DNA from: Pseudomonadota bacterium
Lineage (GTDB): Bacteria > Desulfobacterota > Syntrophorhabdia > Syntrophorhabdales > Syntrophorhabdaceae
NCBI GenBank assembly: GCA_026388275.1
Contig: JAPLKB010000059.1
Location: 92,155-152,825 of the forward strand
Direction: 5' to 3'
Length of the DNA stretch: 60,671 nucleotides
This document shows, piece after piece, positions 24,569 through 34,314 of the stretch (the first letter of the stretch is position 1; each line of letters begins with the position of its first letter). Position numbers and translations under genes: made by a program. A model generated the notes under the pieces. It searched no databases and had not been told where the DNA came from. It saw only the letters and a list, made by a program, of their open reading frames with translations.

Positions 24569-26749
24569 ATGATTCATTGTATTGGAGACAGCCATGTTAT
24601 GATTTTTACAGGCATTGATGAAGTAAAAGAAAACAATGATTCTCTTACATTCTTCAGAACGCATTGGATTGGTCCACGGACAGCATTTAACATAATAGAT
24701 AAAACAGATATAATATCTCGTATTGTTGAAGGGAACCTGCAGGAAGGAGACAGTATTTTGTTCTGTTTCGGAGAAATTGACTGCAGGGCCCACTTGTTGA
24801 AGCAAGCAGAGATGCAAAATAAACCGCTGACTGATATTGTGCATAATTGTGTTAGCAGATATGTCAAGATTTTTGAGTTTGCAAAAAGATATGGTCACCG
24901 GATTATTGCCTTAAGTGTTCCGCCGTCAGGTTTTGGAGATTGGGATTATGGCGAATTTCCTACATATGGGAGTTGCCATCAAAGACTTGAAGCAACAAAA
25001 TTATTTAACAGGTCGCTTGAAGAATACTGTGAAAACAATGATGTTTATTTTGTCTCTATATTTGAGAAGTTGCTCGACAACAACGGAATGCCGGATCCTA
25101 TTTATTACATTGATAACATACATCTTTCACAGAGGGTTATGCCTTTTATCATTGATGAATTATGCAAATTGAGCTTATTGAAAGATGAGTACCTTCTATC
25201 TTATAAAAAAACTTATCTTCCATACAGTGCTTGCATTTCGCAAGGAGATTTTGAATTGAAATTAAGGAGTCCTAAATTCAGTGGTTTTATAAGGCCGGAT
25301 TTTCTTAAAGAGATACAGTTAATTAGTGGGGCTGAATATTTTATTGAGAGCGGCACATATCTTGGTCATACTTCTGATGTAGCTTCTCTGATCTATAAGG
25401 AGGTTTATACGATAGAGTTGAGCAAAGATCTCTATTCGGCTGCTGTAAAGCGTTTTGAAGGCAGGCCGAATATACACATTTACCAGGGAGATTCTGCGCA
25501 TATTTTCCCTAAAATGTTACCGCAAATAAGAGGGAAGGCGGTGTTTTGGCTTGATGCTCATTACAGCAAGGGCGCTACCGAGAAATCTTCAAACAATACT
25601 CCCATTATTGAGGAGTTGCAGACGATAAAAGATTCGTCGATAAGAGATGCTGTAATTTTAATAGATGATGTGATCAACTTTCAAAAAATATCAAAAAACA
25701 GCGTGGAGTATTCAAGCTTGACAGGATATCCTACAATTAATGAAGTCTGCAGCTTGATAAAAGACATTCAGGAAGAATATAAATTTGCAGTGCTCGGCAA
25801 TGCTTTAATGGCTTATCCGGGTAAATTGAATATTCTCTTGTCACCTGTTCTGCAATCTTGTACGATAAGCCGCCTTTTCAATGGCGACAATCTTGATGTA
25901 AATGATGTAACGGGAGCGGAAGAAATAATTAGCCAGGCAGAAGGAGTGGAACTGTCTGCAATCAGGGAACTCCGTGAAAATTCTCTGGATATGGAGAACT
26001 ATGGACTTGGAGGACATTATAGGCTTTGGTATGCTTTGACTCTATATAAAGAAAAAAGATTCGATGATGCCTGCAATGAATTAGCAATTACTATGAGACT
26101 TGACTGCGATCATTGGAGGGTCAAATGGTATATGGCTTGTGCCGCATATGAAGGAGATAATTATTTGCTTGCAGAGAAGTCCTTATGTTCAGTATTGTCA
26201 GAATCTCCTCAGTTCCCGGAGGCACTAAGCTTATTCGAATTATTAAAGCAAAAGCATGAACAGCATCCATTATCGAATCATATAAGTCCGCAAAGCCACC
26301 TTGCTTTGGCAAATCAGTATCAAAATGAAGGCAAATATGTCGAGGCACTTCATGAAATCGAGAATGCTGTCAATAAAGGTATAGACAATAATGATGTAAG
26401 GTATCAATATGCCCAATTGTTAATAGCAACCCGTCAATTAGAGAAGGCTGAGATTGAGTTAAAAGAATTGGTTACAAAAAATATCAAACATACATTCGCG
26501 TATAATGATCTCGGTGTTATATCATCCTATAAGGGCGACCACAATGGGGCAGTTCAATACTTCAAGATAGCTCTTTCAGCATCTAACGTAAATTATGGAG
26601 CGTTGAAAAACCTGCTTTCCTTACTTATTAAACAACAAAACTATCATGAAGCAATTGAAATAACACAGTTGCTAATGAAAAATATGCCTGAGGATAAAGA
26701 GCTCCGCATAGTTGTTAAAGAATTTAATTTGCCTATTTTGTTACAATAA
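24569..26749 (+). CDS. SGNH-hydrolase-like, methyltransferase-like and TPR fusion protein
   Basis: 726 residues. Residues 1-200 look like an SGNH/GDSL esterase fold: IGDSHV places Ser8 as the nucleophile, FCFGEIDCR (66-73) occupies the block III position, and Asp182-x-x-His185 (DNIHLS) fits the catalytic dyad. Residues about 240-400 resemble a SAM-dependent methyltransferase: FIESGTYLGHTSD (motif I), TIELS (acidic end of strand 2), GDSA and FWLDAHYSKG, then VILIDDV. Residues about 470-726 are TPR-like. A GGAG site precedes the ATG. It closes the glycan island, 135 bases after the fused glycosyltransferase. It may remove or add an acyl or methyl group on protein-linked glycan. The family assignments are from motifs only, and I know of no named protein with this order. 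Confidence 0.65.
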   Translation: MIHCIGDSHVMIFTGIDEVKENNDSLTFFRTHWIGPRTAFNIIDKTDIISRIVEGNLQEGDSILFCFGEIDCRAHLLKQAEMQNKPLTDIVHNCVSRYVKIFEFAKRYGHRIIALSVPPSGFGDWDYGEFPTYGSCHQRLEATKLFNRSLEEYCENNDVYFVSIFEKLLDNNGMPDPIYYIDNIHLSQRVMPFIIDELCKLSLLKDEYLLSYKKTYLPYSACISQGDFELKLRSPKFSGFIRPDFLKEIQLISGAEYFIESGTYLGHTSDVASLIYKEVYTIELSKDLYSAAVKRFEGRPNIHIYQGDSAHIFPKMLPQIRGKAVFWLDAHYSKGATEKSSNNTPIIEELQTIKDSSIRDAVILIDDVINFQKISKNSVEYSSLTGYPTINEVCSLIKDIQEEYKFAVLGNALMAYPGKLNILLSPVLQSCTISRLFNGDNLDVNDVTGAEEIISQAEGVELSAIRELRENSLDMENYGLGGHYRLWYALTLYKEKRFDDACNELAITMRLDCDHWRVKWYMACAAYEGDNYLLAEKSLCSVLSESPQFPEALSLFELLKQKHEQHPLSNHISPQSHLALANQYQNEGKYVEALHEIENAVNKGIDNNDVRYQYAQLLIATRQLEKAEIELKELVTKNIKHTFAYNDLGVISSYKGDHNGAVQYFKIALSASNVNYGALKNLLSLLIKQQNYHEAIEITQLLMKNMPEDKELRIVVKEFNLPILLQ

Positions 26750-26957
26750 AAAACATCGGGGAAATTTATAAAATTGATACAGAGAGACTTTTGCAAAAGT
26801 AATCTGTTGTCACTTTTTGTCGTTCCCGCACAAGCGGATAAAACTAAGCAGACAGCAATCCCACACAGATGCAAAAACTGTGCATCAAAGAAAGGGCAAA
26901 AGCCTAAAAGGTGAATTTACTTGATTATTTGCGAAAAAATTATAGAATAATAGGTTC

Positions 26958-27845
26958 ATGGATAAAAATGCGTTAAAAGCAGTTGCTAAGGAGTTTTATA
27001 AATATTTAGACGTTGAGAAGGGCGTGTCCTATAATACAAAGAGGGCATACAAGGGCGATATAGACAGTTTTGTAGAGTTTATTGAGAAAAGCCCTCAAGA
27101 AATGGTGGATCATCATGCAATACGGGCATACATTGTGAATATTTACAAAACATTGAAAAAATCTTCGCTTTCGAGAAAAGTTTCGTCTATAAAGGTATTT
27201 TTTAAGTTCATGAAGAAAAAAGGTTTTATCGATGAAAACACAGCTCTGGTTATTAAGAACCCGAAAATCGAAAAGCATCTCCCCAAATTTTATACTATAG
27301 ATGAAATGTTTCATTTTCTTGATTATCTCCCGAAAGAAGGGTGGTTAAATACTCGAAACCGGGCAATTTTTGAGCTTATGTATTCGTCAGGCATGCGGGC
27401 TCAGGAAGCCTTGAGTGTGAATGTGGACGATCTGCACCTTGAGGGAATGTGGGTAAAAGCGCGAGGCAAAGGAGGGAAAGAGAGGATCCTGCCCTTTGGT
27501 GAAAAAGCAAAGAAAATTCTGGAAGAATATTTGAACTTTGTAAAGGGGTTAGGCAGATATTCGGCAACAAGCCCCCTATTTATAAATATCCGTGGGGGAA
27601 GGCTGTCCTACAGAGGATTGTTGAAGATTATGAAAAAGCATCAGATTAAAGCGCACCTTTTTAAAAACCTTGCACTTCATGGAATACGTCATTCCTTTGC
27701 TACGCACATGCTTGACAGCGGTGCAGATCTTCGGAGTATCCAGGAATTACTTGGTCATTCAAAGCTTTCCACAACACAAAAATATACCCATGTCTCTGTG
27801 GACAAATTAATGGAGATATACGACAAATCCCACCCAAGAAGGTAA
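26958..27845 (+). CDS. xerC: Tyrosine recombinase XerC/XerD family
   Basis: 295 residues, normal for Xer recombinases that resolve chromosome dimers at dif. The N-terminal SAM-like core-binding domain (TKRAYKGDIDSFVEFIE) is followed by the catalytic domain with Arg147 (SSGMRAQEAL), His241 and Arg244 (LHGIRHSFATHML), His267 (LGHSKLS) and the nucleophile Tyr276 (QKYTHV). It lies three bases before hslV, the conserved xerC-hslV-hslU arrangement also seen in Bacillus (codV-clpQ-clpY), which argues for the housekeeping enzyme rather than a phage integrase. Whether it is XerC or XerD by function cannot be told. Confidence 0.88.
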   Translation: MDKNALKAVAKEFYKYLDVEKGVSYNTKRAYKGDIDSFVEFIEKSPQEMVDHHAIRAYIVNIYKTLKKSSLSRKVSSIKVFFKFMKKKGFIDENTALVIKNPKIEKHLPKFYTIDEMFHFLDYLPKEGWLNTRNRAIFELMYSSGMRAQEALSVNVDDLHLEGMWVKARGKGGKERILPFGEKAKKILEEYLNFVKGLGRYSATSPLFINIRGGRLSYRGLLKIMKKHQIKAHLFKNLALHGIRHSFATHMLDSGADLRSIQELLGHSKLSTTQKYTHVSVDKLMEIYDKSHPRR

Positions 27846-27848
27846 AAA

Positions 27849-28373
27849 ATGGAAGCCACAACAATTTTGTGCATTAGACATAAAGGGAGAGTTGCTATCG
27901 GCGGCGACGGACAGGTTACAATGAATACGACCATTATGAAGCATACTGCGAAGAAAGTGAGAAAATTATATAAAGACAAATGTCTTTCAGGCTTTGCAGG
28001 TGCAACGGCCGATGCGTTCACATTGTTTGAGAGGTTTGAAAAAAAGCTTGAGCAGTACAATGGAAATATCACAAGAGCTTCGGTAGAGCTTGCCAAGGAC
28101 TGGAGAATGGACAGGGCTTTAAGACAATTACAGGCACTTATGATAGTTGCCGATGCTGAACACACTCTGATAGTTTCAGGGAACGGCGATGTTGTTGAAC
28201 CGGACGATGGCGTGGCAGCCATAGGCTCAGGTGGTCCTTATGCTCAGGCAGCGGCAAAGGCTCTAATAAAATATACCGATTTATCTGCCTTAGATATTGT
28301 GAAGGAATCCATGCTTATTGCATCGGAAATATGTATTTACACGAATGATAGAATTGTAATAGAGGAGCTGTAA
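27849..28373 (+). CDS. hslV: ATP-dependent protease peptidase subunit HslV (ClpQ)
   Basis: 174 residues. Cleavage of the propeptide Met-Glu-Ala would expose the N-terminal catalytic threonine of [10 protein letters not shown], followed by [25 protein letters not shown] and [14 protein letters not shown], all diagnostic of HslV. Two hexameric rings form the proteolytic core that works with HslU. The stop is immediately followed by the hslU ATG. Confidence 0.97.
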   Translation: MEATTILCIRHKGRVAIGGDGQVTMNTTIMKHTAKKVRKLYKDKCLSGFAGATADAFTLFERFEKKLEQYNGNITRASVELAKDWRMDRALRQLQALMIVADAEHTLIVSGNGDVVEPDDGVAAIGSGGPYAQAAAKALIKYTDLSALDIVKESMLIASEICIYTNDRIVIEEL

Positions 28374-29708
28374 ATGAAGATATTGACACCAAGGGAAATA
28401 ATGGATGAATTGAACCGGTATATTATTGGACAGGAAAAGGCAAAAAAAGCTGTTTCCATAGCCCTTCGGAACAGATGGAGAAGGCAGATGATTCCCAACG
28501 AACTCAGGGATGAAGTAGCGCCTAAAAACATTATTATGATCGGGCCTACAGGCGTCGGCAAGACGGAAATTGCAAGACGTCTTGCAAAACTTGCAAGCGC
28601 ACCTTTTTTGAAAATAGAGGCAACAAAGTTTACAGAAGTAGGGTATGTAGGAAGAGACGTAGAATCTATGATTAGGGACTTAACCGAACTTTCTATAAAT
28701 ATGGTTAAAAAAGAGGAACAGGAACTGGTCAAAGAAAAGGCGACCGGTATGGCTGAAGAAAGGATACTCGATATACTATTGCCACAGGTAAAAAAGTCGA
28801 TTGATATACAAAACGGGCAGGAACAGGAAGATGCATCAAGGGAAAAGATGAGAGCTCGTTTTCGGGACGGCAAGTTGAATGAAAAATTGGTTGAGATGGA
28901 TGTACCTGAGCGGGGGCTCCCCATGATTGAGATATTTTCTGCTTCGGGTATGGAAGAGATGGACATGCAGATCAGAGATCTGTTCGGAAACATACTTCCA
29001 AAGAAGACTAAGAAGCGTAAGGTGAGGGTAAAAGAAGCATATGAGCTTCTTACACAGGAGGAATCAAAAAAACTTATTGATATGGATAAAGTTATAAAGG
29101 ATGCAACTGAGAGGGTTGAACAGTCGGGCATTATATTTCTTGATGAGATTGACAAGATCGCAAGCCGTGACCATACCCACGGTCCCGATGTGTCACGGGA
29201 AGGTGTTCAGAGGGATATACTGCCTATTGTCGAAGGGACTACGGTTACGACAAAATATGGTATGGTAAAGACGGACCATATACTATTTATTGCTGCCGGT
29301 GCATTCCATATGTCGAAGCCGTCAGATCTTATACCTGAACTTCAGGGTAGATTCCCCATCAGGGTTGGTCTTGATCCGCTTACAAAAGAGGATTTTTTCA
29401 GGATTATTACAGAGCCGGAAAACGCACTGATCAAACAGTACAGTGCCCTTCTTGCAACGGAGAATGTGGAGCTTGGTTTTGAAAAAGAGGCTATTGAAGA
29501 GATTACAGATATAGCACAGAAAATCAATGAGATGACAGAAAATATCGGGGCACGCAGGCTTTACACGGTTATGGAAAAACTACTCGAAGATATATCATTT
29601 TCAGCGCCCGACATGAAGGAGAAGAAGATAACAATTACAAAGTCATATGTAAGGGAGAAACTCGGGGAATTCCTGGAAAAGGAAGACTTAAGCAGGTACA
29701 TTTTGTAA
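28374..29708 (+). CDS. hslU: HslU (ClpY) ATPase subunit of HslUV protease
   Basis: 444 residues. Walker A GPTGVGKT at 57-64, Walker [12 protein letters not shown] near 252-262, and the sensor region [15 protein letters not shown] identify an AAA+ unfoldase that feeds HslV. The N-terminus [17 protein letters not shown] and the C-terminal end LSRYIL, which inserts into HslV, are conserved. The I-domain insert (about residues 110-220) is present. Directly follows hslV with no spacer. Confidence 0.97.
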   Translation: MKILTPREIMDELNRYIIGQEKAKKAVSIALRNRWRRQMIPNELRDEVAPKNIIMIGPTGVGKTEIARRLAKLASAPFLKIEATKFTEVGYVGRDVESMIRDLTELSINMVKKEEQELVKEKATGMAEERILDILLPQVKKSIDIQNGQEQEDASREKMRARFRDGKLNEKLVEMDVPERGLPMIEIFSASGMEEMDMQIRDLFGNILPKKTKKRKVRVKEAYELLTQEESKKLIDMDKVIKDATERVEQSGIIFLDEIDKIASRDHTHGPDVSREGVQRDILPIVEGTTVTTKYGMVKTDHILFIAAGAFHMSKPSDLIPELQGRFPIRVGLDPLTKEDFFRIITEPENALIKQYSALLATENVELGFEKEAIEEITDIAQKINEMTENIGARRLYTVMEKLLEDISFSAPDMKEKKITITKSYVREKLGEFLEKEDLSRYIL

Positions 29709-29882
29709 AAAGACTTTGAGGTGTGAGTATTGAGTTAAAAAATTGATGAAAGTCAGGAAAAATATAGATAACATGAATCGTAAAACTTATTTTGCAGAAT
29801 GAAAAAAATTTGGTAACATTATGCAATTTGTTGTTTACGGTTTATCAATAACTTTTTATGTTTTACGGCGAATGGAGTTAAC

Positions 29883-30725
29883 ATGAGTGAGAAAATCAAG
29901 ACATTACTGGAAGCACTACCTTATATTAAAACATTTTCAGGTTCGACATTTGTGATTAAGTACGGCGGGGCAGCCATGGAAGAGGAGGATTTGAAAAAGG
30001 AGTTTGCCAGAGATGTAGTTCTCCTTAAATATGTTGGAATTCATCCGGTTATTGTCCATGGAGGTGGCCCCGAGATCGGAAGGTTGCTGAAGGATTTGCA
30101 AATACCGACAAGGTTTGTAGATGGACTCCGTGTAACTGATGAAAAGACGCTTGAAGTGGTTGAAATGGTGCTGTCAGGACACATCAATAAGGAGATTGTT
30201 AAGAATATAAGCGATATGGGGGGTAAAGCAATCGGTCTTTCCGGCAAGGACGGCAAACTTCTTACGGCTAAAAGGGTTGAAGGAAAAGATATCGGGTTTG
30301 TCGGGGAAATTGTTGATGTAAATATTGACATTATCAAAAGCATAAGCAGGCACGGTTATATTCCGGTTATTGCGCCGATAGCGCATGGAATAGACGGAAA
30401 TTCATACAACATTAATGCCGATACGGCAGCCGGCAGCATTGCAAAAGCGTTGACTGCAGAAAAACTCATATTACTGACAGATGTAAAAGGTGTCCTTGAT
30501 AAAGACGGAGAGCTGCTCTCGACATTAAGAGAAGCAGAAATAAAAACTCTTATAAAAAACAAAACCGTATCAGGAGGCATGATACCCAAAGTTGATTGTT
30601 GTGTTAACGCCCTGCAGGCAGGCGTAAAAGGGGCGCATATCATTGATGGTAAGGTCCCCCACGCAATTCTTCTTGAAGTTTTTACAGATTCCGGCATAGG
30701 TACTCAAATTACAGGAGGCATTTAG
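29883..30725 (+). CDS. argB: Acetylglutamate kinase ArgB
   Basis: 280 residues. Catalyses phosphorylation of N-acetylglutamate, the second step of arginine synthesis. The phosphate-binding [20 protein letters not shown], the [11 protein letters not shown] and the substrate loop [20 protein letters not shown] are conserved. The stop is followed after one base by argD. A 174-base AT-rich spacer after hslU probably holds its promoter, but no convincing one was found. Together with argD, argF and argG this gives four of the arginine steps; argC, argJ and argH are not in the window. Confidence 0.96.
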   Translation: MSEKIKTLLEALPYIKTFSGSTFVIKYGGAAMEEEDLKKEFARDVVLLKYVGIHPVIVHGGGPEIGRLLKDLQIPTRFVDGLRVTDEKTLEVVEMVLSGHINKEIVKNISDMGGKAIGLSGKDGKLLTAKRVEGKDIGFVGEIVDVNIDIIKSISRHGYIPVIAPIAHGIDGNSYNINADTAAGSIAKALTAEKLILLTDVKGVLDKDGELLSTLREAEIKTLIKNKTVSGGMIPKVDCCVNALQAGVKGAHIIDGKVPHAILLEVFTDSGIGTQITGGI

Positions 30726-30726
30726 C

Positions 30727-31926
30727 ATGCAGGAAGAGGTGATCGAAAAAGGCAGGCGGTATCTTGCCAACACATATAACAGGTTCCCAATTGTTATAAC
30801 AAAAGGTGAAGGTTGCTGGATTTGGGATATGAACGGTAGAAGATACCTCGATTTTCTCTCAGGTATTGCGGTATGCAACTTAGGTCATGTCCATAAGGAT
30901 GTACTGGAAGGACTTACAATACAGGCAGAAAAGCTGTTTCATATATCGAACCTTTTTTTTATAGAGCCCCAGGTTAAGGCAGCCGAAATACTTGTTGAAC
31001 ATTCCTTTGGTGATAAAGTTTTTTTCTGCAACAGCGGAGCTGAAGCAAACGAGGCTGCAATAAAACTTGCAAGAAGATATTCGTGGAAAAAATATGGAAA
31101 GGGAAGGCATGAAATTATTACCATGGAGAATTCCTTTCATGGAAGGACATTGGCCACTCTTTCTGCAACGGGACAAACAAAATTCCATGAAGGGTTTGAT
31201 CCGCTCCCCGAGGGTTTTTCCTATATTCCTTTTAATGATATAGATGCAGTGAAAAAGGCGATAAATGAAAAGACCTGTGCAATTATCATTGAAGTCATAC
31301 AGGCTGAGGGTGGTGTTTATATCGGTGGAAAGGAGTACATAAAGGTTTTACGTGAAATCACAAAAAAACAGGATATACTCCTTATTGTTGATGAAGTACA
31401 GACAGGAATAGGCAGGACAGGAAAGTTTTTTGCCTATGAACATTACGACATAGAGCCGGACATAATGACTCTTGCCAAGGCTTTGGGAAACGGATTTCCG
31501 GTAGGTGCAATGATTGCAAAGGATTCCGTTATGGAGGCTTTTGTGCCAGGTACACATGCGTCTACTTTCGGAGGAAACCCCCTTGCAGCATCTGCAGTTG
31601 TTGCAACGCTGAACGCCATGATATATGAAGGCGTTATAAAAAAATGTGAAGATGTGGGCAGATATTTACATGAGGGACTTTTATCTTTGCAGAGAAAATA
31701 TCCTTTTATTACGGATGTGCGGGGGATGGGGTTGATCTGGGGTATCGAACTCTCCATAAACGGAGATGAGGTGCTTAAAGATTTCATGAAAGAGGGGATC
31801 ATGATAAACTGTACAAAGGGGAATATTTTGAGGTTATTGCCGCCCTTGATTATCAGGAACGAGGAAGTGGATATTTTTCTTGAGATAGCAGACAGGATAT
31901 TTGAAAAATGGCTGAAGAAAAACTAA
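30727..31926 (+). CDS. argD: Acetylornithine aminotransferase ArgD
   Basis: 399 residues, class III PLP aminotransferase. FFCNSGAEANEAAIKLARRY, the LLIVDEVQTGIGRTGKFFAY aspartate region and the lysine motif TLAKALGNGFPVGAM are present, plus HASTFGGNPLA. Converts N-acetylglutamate semialdehyde to N-acetylornithine and may also serve lysine synthesis. AGGAGGCA precedes the ATG. Directly between argB and argF. Confidence 0.95.
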   Translation: MQEEVIEKGRRYLANTYNRFPIVITKGEGCWIWDMNGRRYLDFLSGIAVCNLGHVHKDVLEGLTIQAEKLFHISNLFFIEPQVKAAEILVEHSFGDKVFFCNSGAEANEAAIKLARRYSWKKYGKGRHEIITMENSFHGRTLATLSATGQTKFHEGFDPLPEGFSYIPFNDIDAVKKAINEKTCAIIIEVIQAEGGVYIGGKEYIKVLREITKKQDILLIVDEVQTGIGRTGKFFAYEHYDIEPDIMTLAKALGNGFPVGAMIAKDSVMEAFVPGTHASTFGGNPLAASAVVATLNAMIYEGVIKKCEDVGRYLHEGLLSLQRKYPFITDVRGMGLIWGIELSINGDEVLKDFMKEGIMINCTKGNILRLLPPLIIRNEEVDIFLEIADRIFEKWLKKN

Positions 31927-31930
31927 GGTT

Positions 31931-32887
31931 GTGAGTAATTTAAATATGATAAAAAACGGCGAAAGTAAAAAAACATTAAAAAGGGATTTTATAAAACTGC
32001 TCGATATAAGCAGCGATGAAGCTCTATATCTTATTGAGCGGGCTGGAGTGCTGAAAAAGTTGAAGAAAAATGGTGTTGAGCACAAGCCGCTTAAAGATAA
32101 ATACCTTGCAATGATATTTGATAAGGCTTCCACCAGGACCAGGGTCTCCTTTGAAGTCGGTATTATTGATCTTGGTGGTCATGCAATTGTTATGAATGCA
32201 GGTGAAACTCAGTTGGGAAGAGGAGAACCCGTAAAAGATACGGCAAGGGTACTGAACCGATATATAAATGCCATAATGATAAGGACATATTCACAAGAAG
32301 TTGTCGAGGAACTTGCACAATGGGCGGATGTCCCGGTGATCAACGGTCTCTCTGATATGTACCACCCTTGTCAGATACTCTCCGACCTATACACTGTTAT
32401 AGAATGTAAGGGGAGTTTAAATGATGTGAAAATCGTATATATCGGCGATGGGAATAATGTGGCCAATTCATGGATAGAAGCATCCATACTTTTCGGATTG
32501 AACTTTGCTATAGCTACCCCGAAAAATTACAAGCCCGAAGAAAGCCTGCTTGAAAGGGCGAAAGAAAACAAAAGATTTGTATATACAGATGATCCCTATG
32601 AAGCTGTTAAAAATGCTGATGTTGTTAATACTGATGTATGGGTGAGTATGGGGCAGGAAAAGGAAAAGGAGATAAGAAAAAATGCCTTTGCATTATATAA
32701 GATTGATGATGAACTTTTGAAAAAGGCGAAGAAAGATGTGATTGTAATGCATTGCCTGCCGGCATACAGGAATCAGGAGATTTCAGAGAGTGTATTCGAA
32801 AGATTTCAGGAGATTATATTTACACAGGCGGAAAACAGACTGCATGTACAGAAAGCACTCTTGGAGTGGCTTATCATCGGGTGCTGA
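31931..32887 (+). CDS. argF: Ornithine carbamoyltransferase ArgF
   Basis: 318 residues. The carbamoyl-phosphate site STRTR is at 67-71 and HCLP at 274-277; the ornithine-side motif is NGLSDMYHPCQILSDLYTV. Converts ornithine to citrulline. A GTG at 31931 and an ATG at 31946 are both possible starts, neither with a good ribosome site; homologous sequence begins near residue 15, which leaves the choice open. It ends 124 bases before argG, with a self-complementary AT-rich spacer between. Confidence 0.95.
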   Translation: MSNLNMIKNGESKKTLKRDFIKLLDISSDEALYLIERAGVLKKLKKNGVEHKPLKDKYLAMIFDKASTRTRVSFEVGIIDLGGHAIVMNAGETQLGRGEPVKDTARVLNRYINAIMIRTYSQEVVEELAQWADVPVINGLSDMYHPCQILSDLYTVIECKGSLNDVKIVYIGDGNNVANSWIEASILFGLNFAIATPKNYKPEESLLERAKENKRFVYTDDPYEAVKNADVVNTDVWVSMGQEKEKEIRKNAFALYKIDDELLKKAKKDVIVMHCLPAYRNQEISESVFERFQEIIFTQAENRLHVQKALLEWLIIGC

Positions 32888-32911
32888 ATAAGAACGATAT
32901 TTTGGATTGTG

Positions 32912-32986
32912 GATTTTGGATATTTAAAGCAAAATCTTTTAAAATCTTCAGATGTTTTAAAGTGTTGTATTCTATAATCCAAAATC
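32912..32986 (+). repeat. Self-complementary spacer between argF and argG
   Basis: GATTTTGGAT at 32912-32921 and ATCCAAAATC at 32977-32986 are perfect ten-base inverted repeats. The left part contains near-repeats of TTTTGGATTGTGGATTTTGG, and the right part AATCCAAAATCAAGAATC. Similar phrase-like spacers occur elsewhere in the window. No terminator tract follows. Confidence 0.75.
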
Positions 32987-33011
32987 AAGAATCAAAAAAT
33001 GGAGGTAAAAG

Positions 33012-34211
33012 ATGGATAAAATAAAAAAGGTAGTGCTGGCTTACTCAGGCGGCCTGGATTCATCAATAATAGTTAAATGGTTGATCGAGAAGTATGGATC
33101 TGAGGTTATTGCATATTCTGCAGATGTAGGCCAGGGACAGGAATTGCAGGGATTGGAAGAAAAGGCGTTGAAGACAGGCGCTTCGAAGCTTTATGTGGAG
33201 GATTTAAAGGAAGAATTTGCAAGAGACTTCATATTCTTTGCAATAAAAGCAAATGCTATATATGAAGGCAATTATATGATGGGAACCTCCATTGCAAGGC
33301 CGCTTATCGCAAAAAGGCAAATTGAGATTGCAAAGATAGAAAAGGCCGATGCTGTATGCCACGGTGCTACAGGCAAGGGGAATGACCAGGTAAGGTTTGA
33401 GCTTACTTTCTACGCCCTTGAACCTAATATTAAAATTATCGCTCCATGGAGAGAGTGGGATTTTAAATCGAGAAATGAATTGATTGATTATGCGCAAAAG
33501 CACGGTATTGATGTGCCTGTCAGTAAAGAAAAACCTTACAGTATGGACAGGAACCTTATGCATATCAGTTATGAAGGCGGTATATTGGAGGATACATGGA
33601 ATGAGCCTGATGAAGGCATGTTTCTGACAACTGTCTCTCCTGAGAAGGCACCGGATAAGCCGACATATATAGAGATTATGTTCGCAGATGGAGTGCCGGT
33701 TGGTGTGGACGGCCAGCCCATGATGCCTTATAACCTTATCGCCCATTTAAATAAGATTGGCGGAGCAAACGGGGTCGGCAGGATTGATATAGTAGAGAAC
33801 AGGTTTGTCGGTATGAAGGCAAGGGGAGTATATGAGACTCCTGGATGCACAATTCTTCATACTGCTCACAGGGGAATGGAAACGATTACCATGGACAGAG
33901 AAGTAATGCATATCAAAGACGGTCTGATGCCGAAGATATCCGAGCTTATATACTATGGTTTCTGGTACTCTCCTGAAATGAATGCCTTTAAGGCTTTTGT
34001 TGATGAAACACAGAAAGGAGTGAGCGGTACTGTGAGACTGAAGCTTTATAAAGGCAATTGCATGGTTGTAGGAAGGAAGTCGGATAAATCTCTCTATTCG
34101 GAGGATTTTGCCACATTTGATAAGGATTCTGTGTATCAACAACAGGATGCAGGCGGATTTATCAAGCTTAACGCACTGCGATTGCGTATCAGAGCAATGA
34201 TGAATAAATAA
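33012..34211 (+). CDS. argG: Argininosuccinate synthase ArgG
   Basis: 399 residues. The N-type ATP pyrophosphatase loop [17 protein letters not shown] (about residues 7-23) starts the protein, followed by [29 protein letters not shown] and the [13 protein letters not shown] motif. Joins citrulline and aspartate. GGAGGT at 33001-33006 supports the start. Separated from leuS by a 103-base spacer with nested inverted repeats. Confidence 0.97.
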   Translation: MDKIKKVVLAYSGGLDSSIIVKWLIEKYGSEVIAYSADVGQGQELQGLEEKALKTGASKLYVEDLKEEFARDFIFFAIKANAIYEGNYMMGTSIARPLIAKRQIEIAKIEKADAVCHGATGKGNDQVRFELTFYALEPNIKIIAPWREWDFKSRNELIDYAQKHGIDVPVSKEKPYSMDRNLMHISYEGGILEDTWNEPDEGMFLTTVSPEKAPDKPTYIEIMFADGVPVGVDGQPMMPYNLIAHLNKIGGANGVGRIDIVENRFVGMKARGVYETPGCTILHTAHRGMETITMDREVMHIKDGLMPKISELIYYGFWYSPEMNAFKAFVDETQKGVSGTVRLKLYKGNCMVVGRKSDKSLYSEDFATFDKDSVYQQQDAGGFIKLNALRLRIRAMMNK

Positions 34212-34217
34212 TTGAGA

Positions 34218-34295
34218 CAGTCGATAGTGGAAAGACAGTAAATAGTAAAAATCAATACTGACTAATAACTACTATTTACTAACTACTTACGACTG
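34218..34295 (+). repeat. Nested inverted repeats between argG and leuS
   Basis: CAGTCG (34218-34223) pairs with CGACTG (34290-34295), and inside it AGTAAATAGT (34237-34246) pairs perfectly with ACTATTTACT (34271-34280). The rest is made of similar short phrases (ACTAATAACTACTATTTACT). No T tract follows, so it is not a classical terminator. Confidence 0.75.
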
Positions 34296-34314
34296 ATTTT
34301 AACAGGGGTTTGTA

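Noticed and set aside
26869-26888. Small hairpin GATGCA / TGCATC upstream of xerC as terminator or attachment site
   Set aside because: Six-base stem without a T tract, and XerC context is housekeeping rather than integrative.
28337-29155. 272-codon open frame on the minus strand inside hslU
   Set aside because: It is fully antisense to a complete, motif-rich hslU, is Ser/Phe-rich as antisense frames of such genes are, and has no ribosome site or known pattern.
33204-33746. 180-codon minus frame inside argG
   Set aside because: Antisense to the conserved ATP-binding and substrate region of argG.
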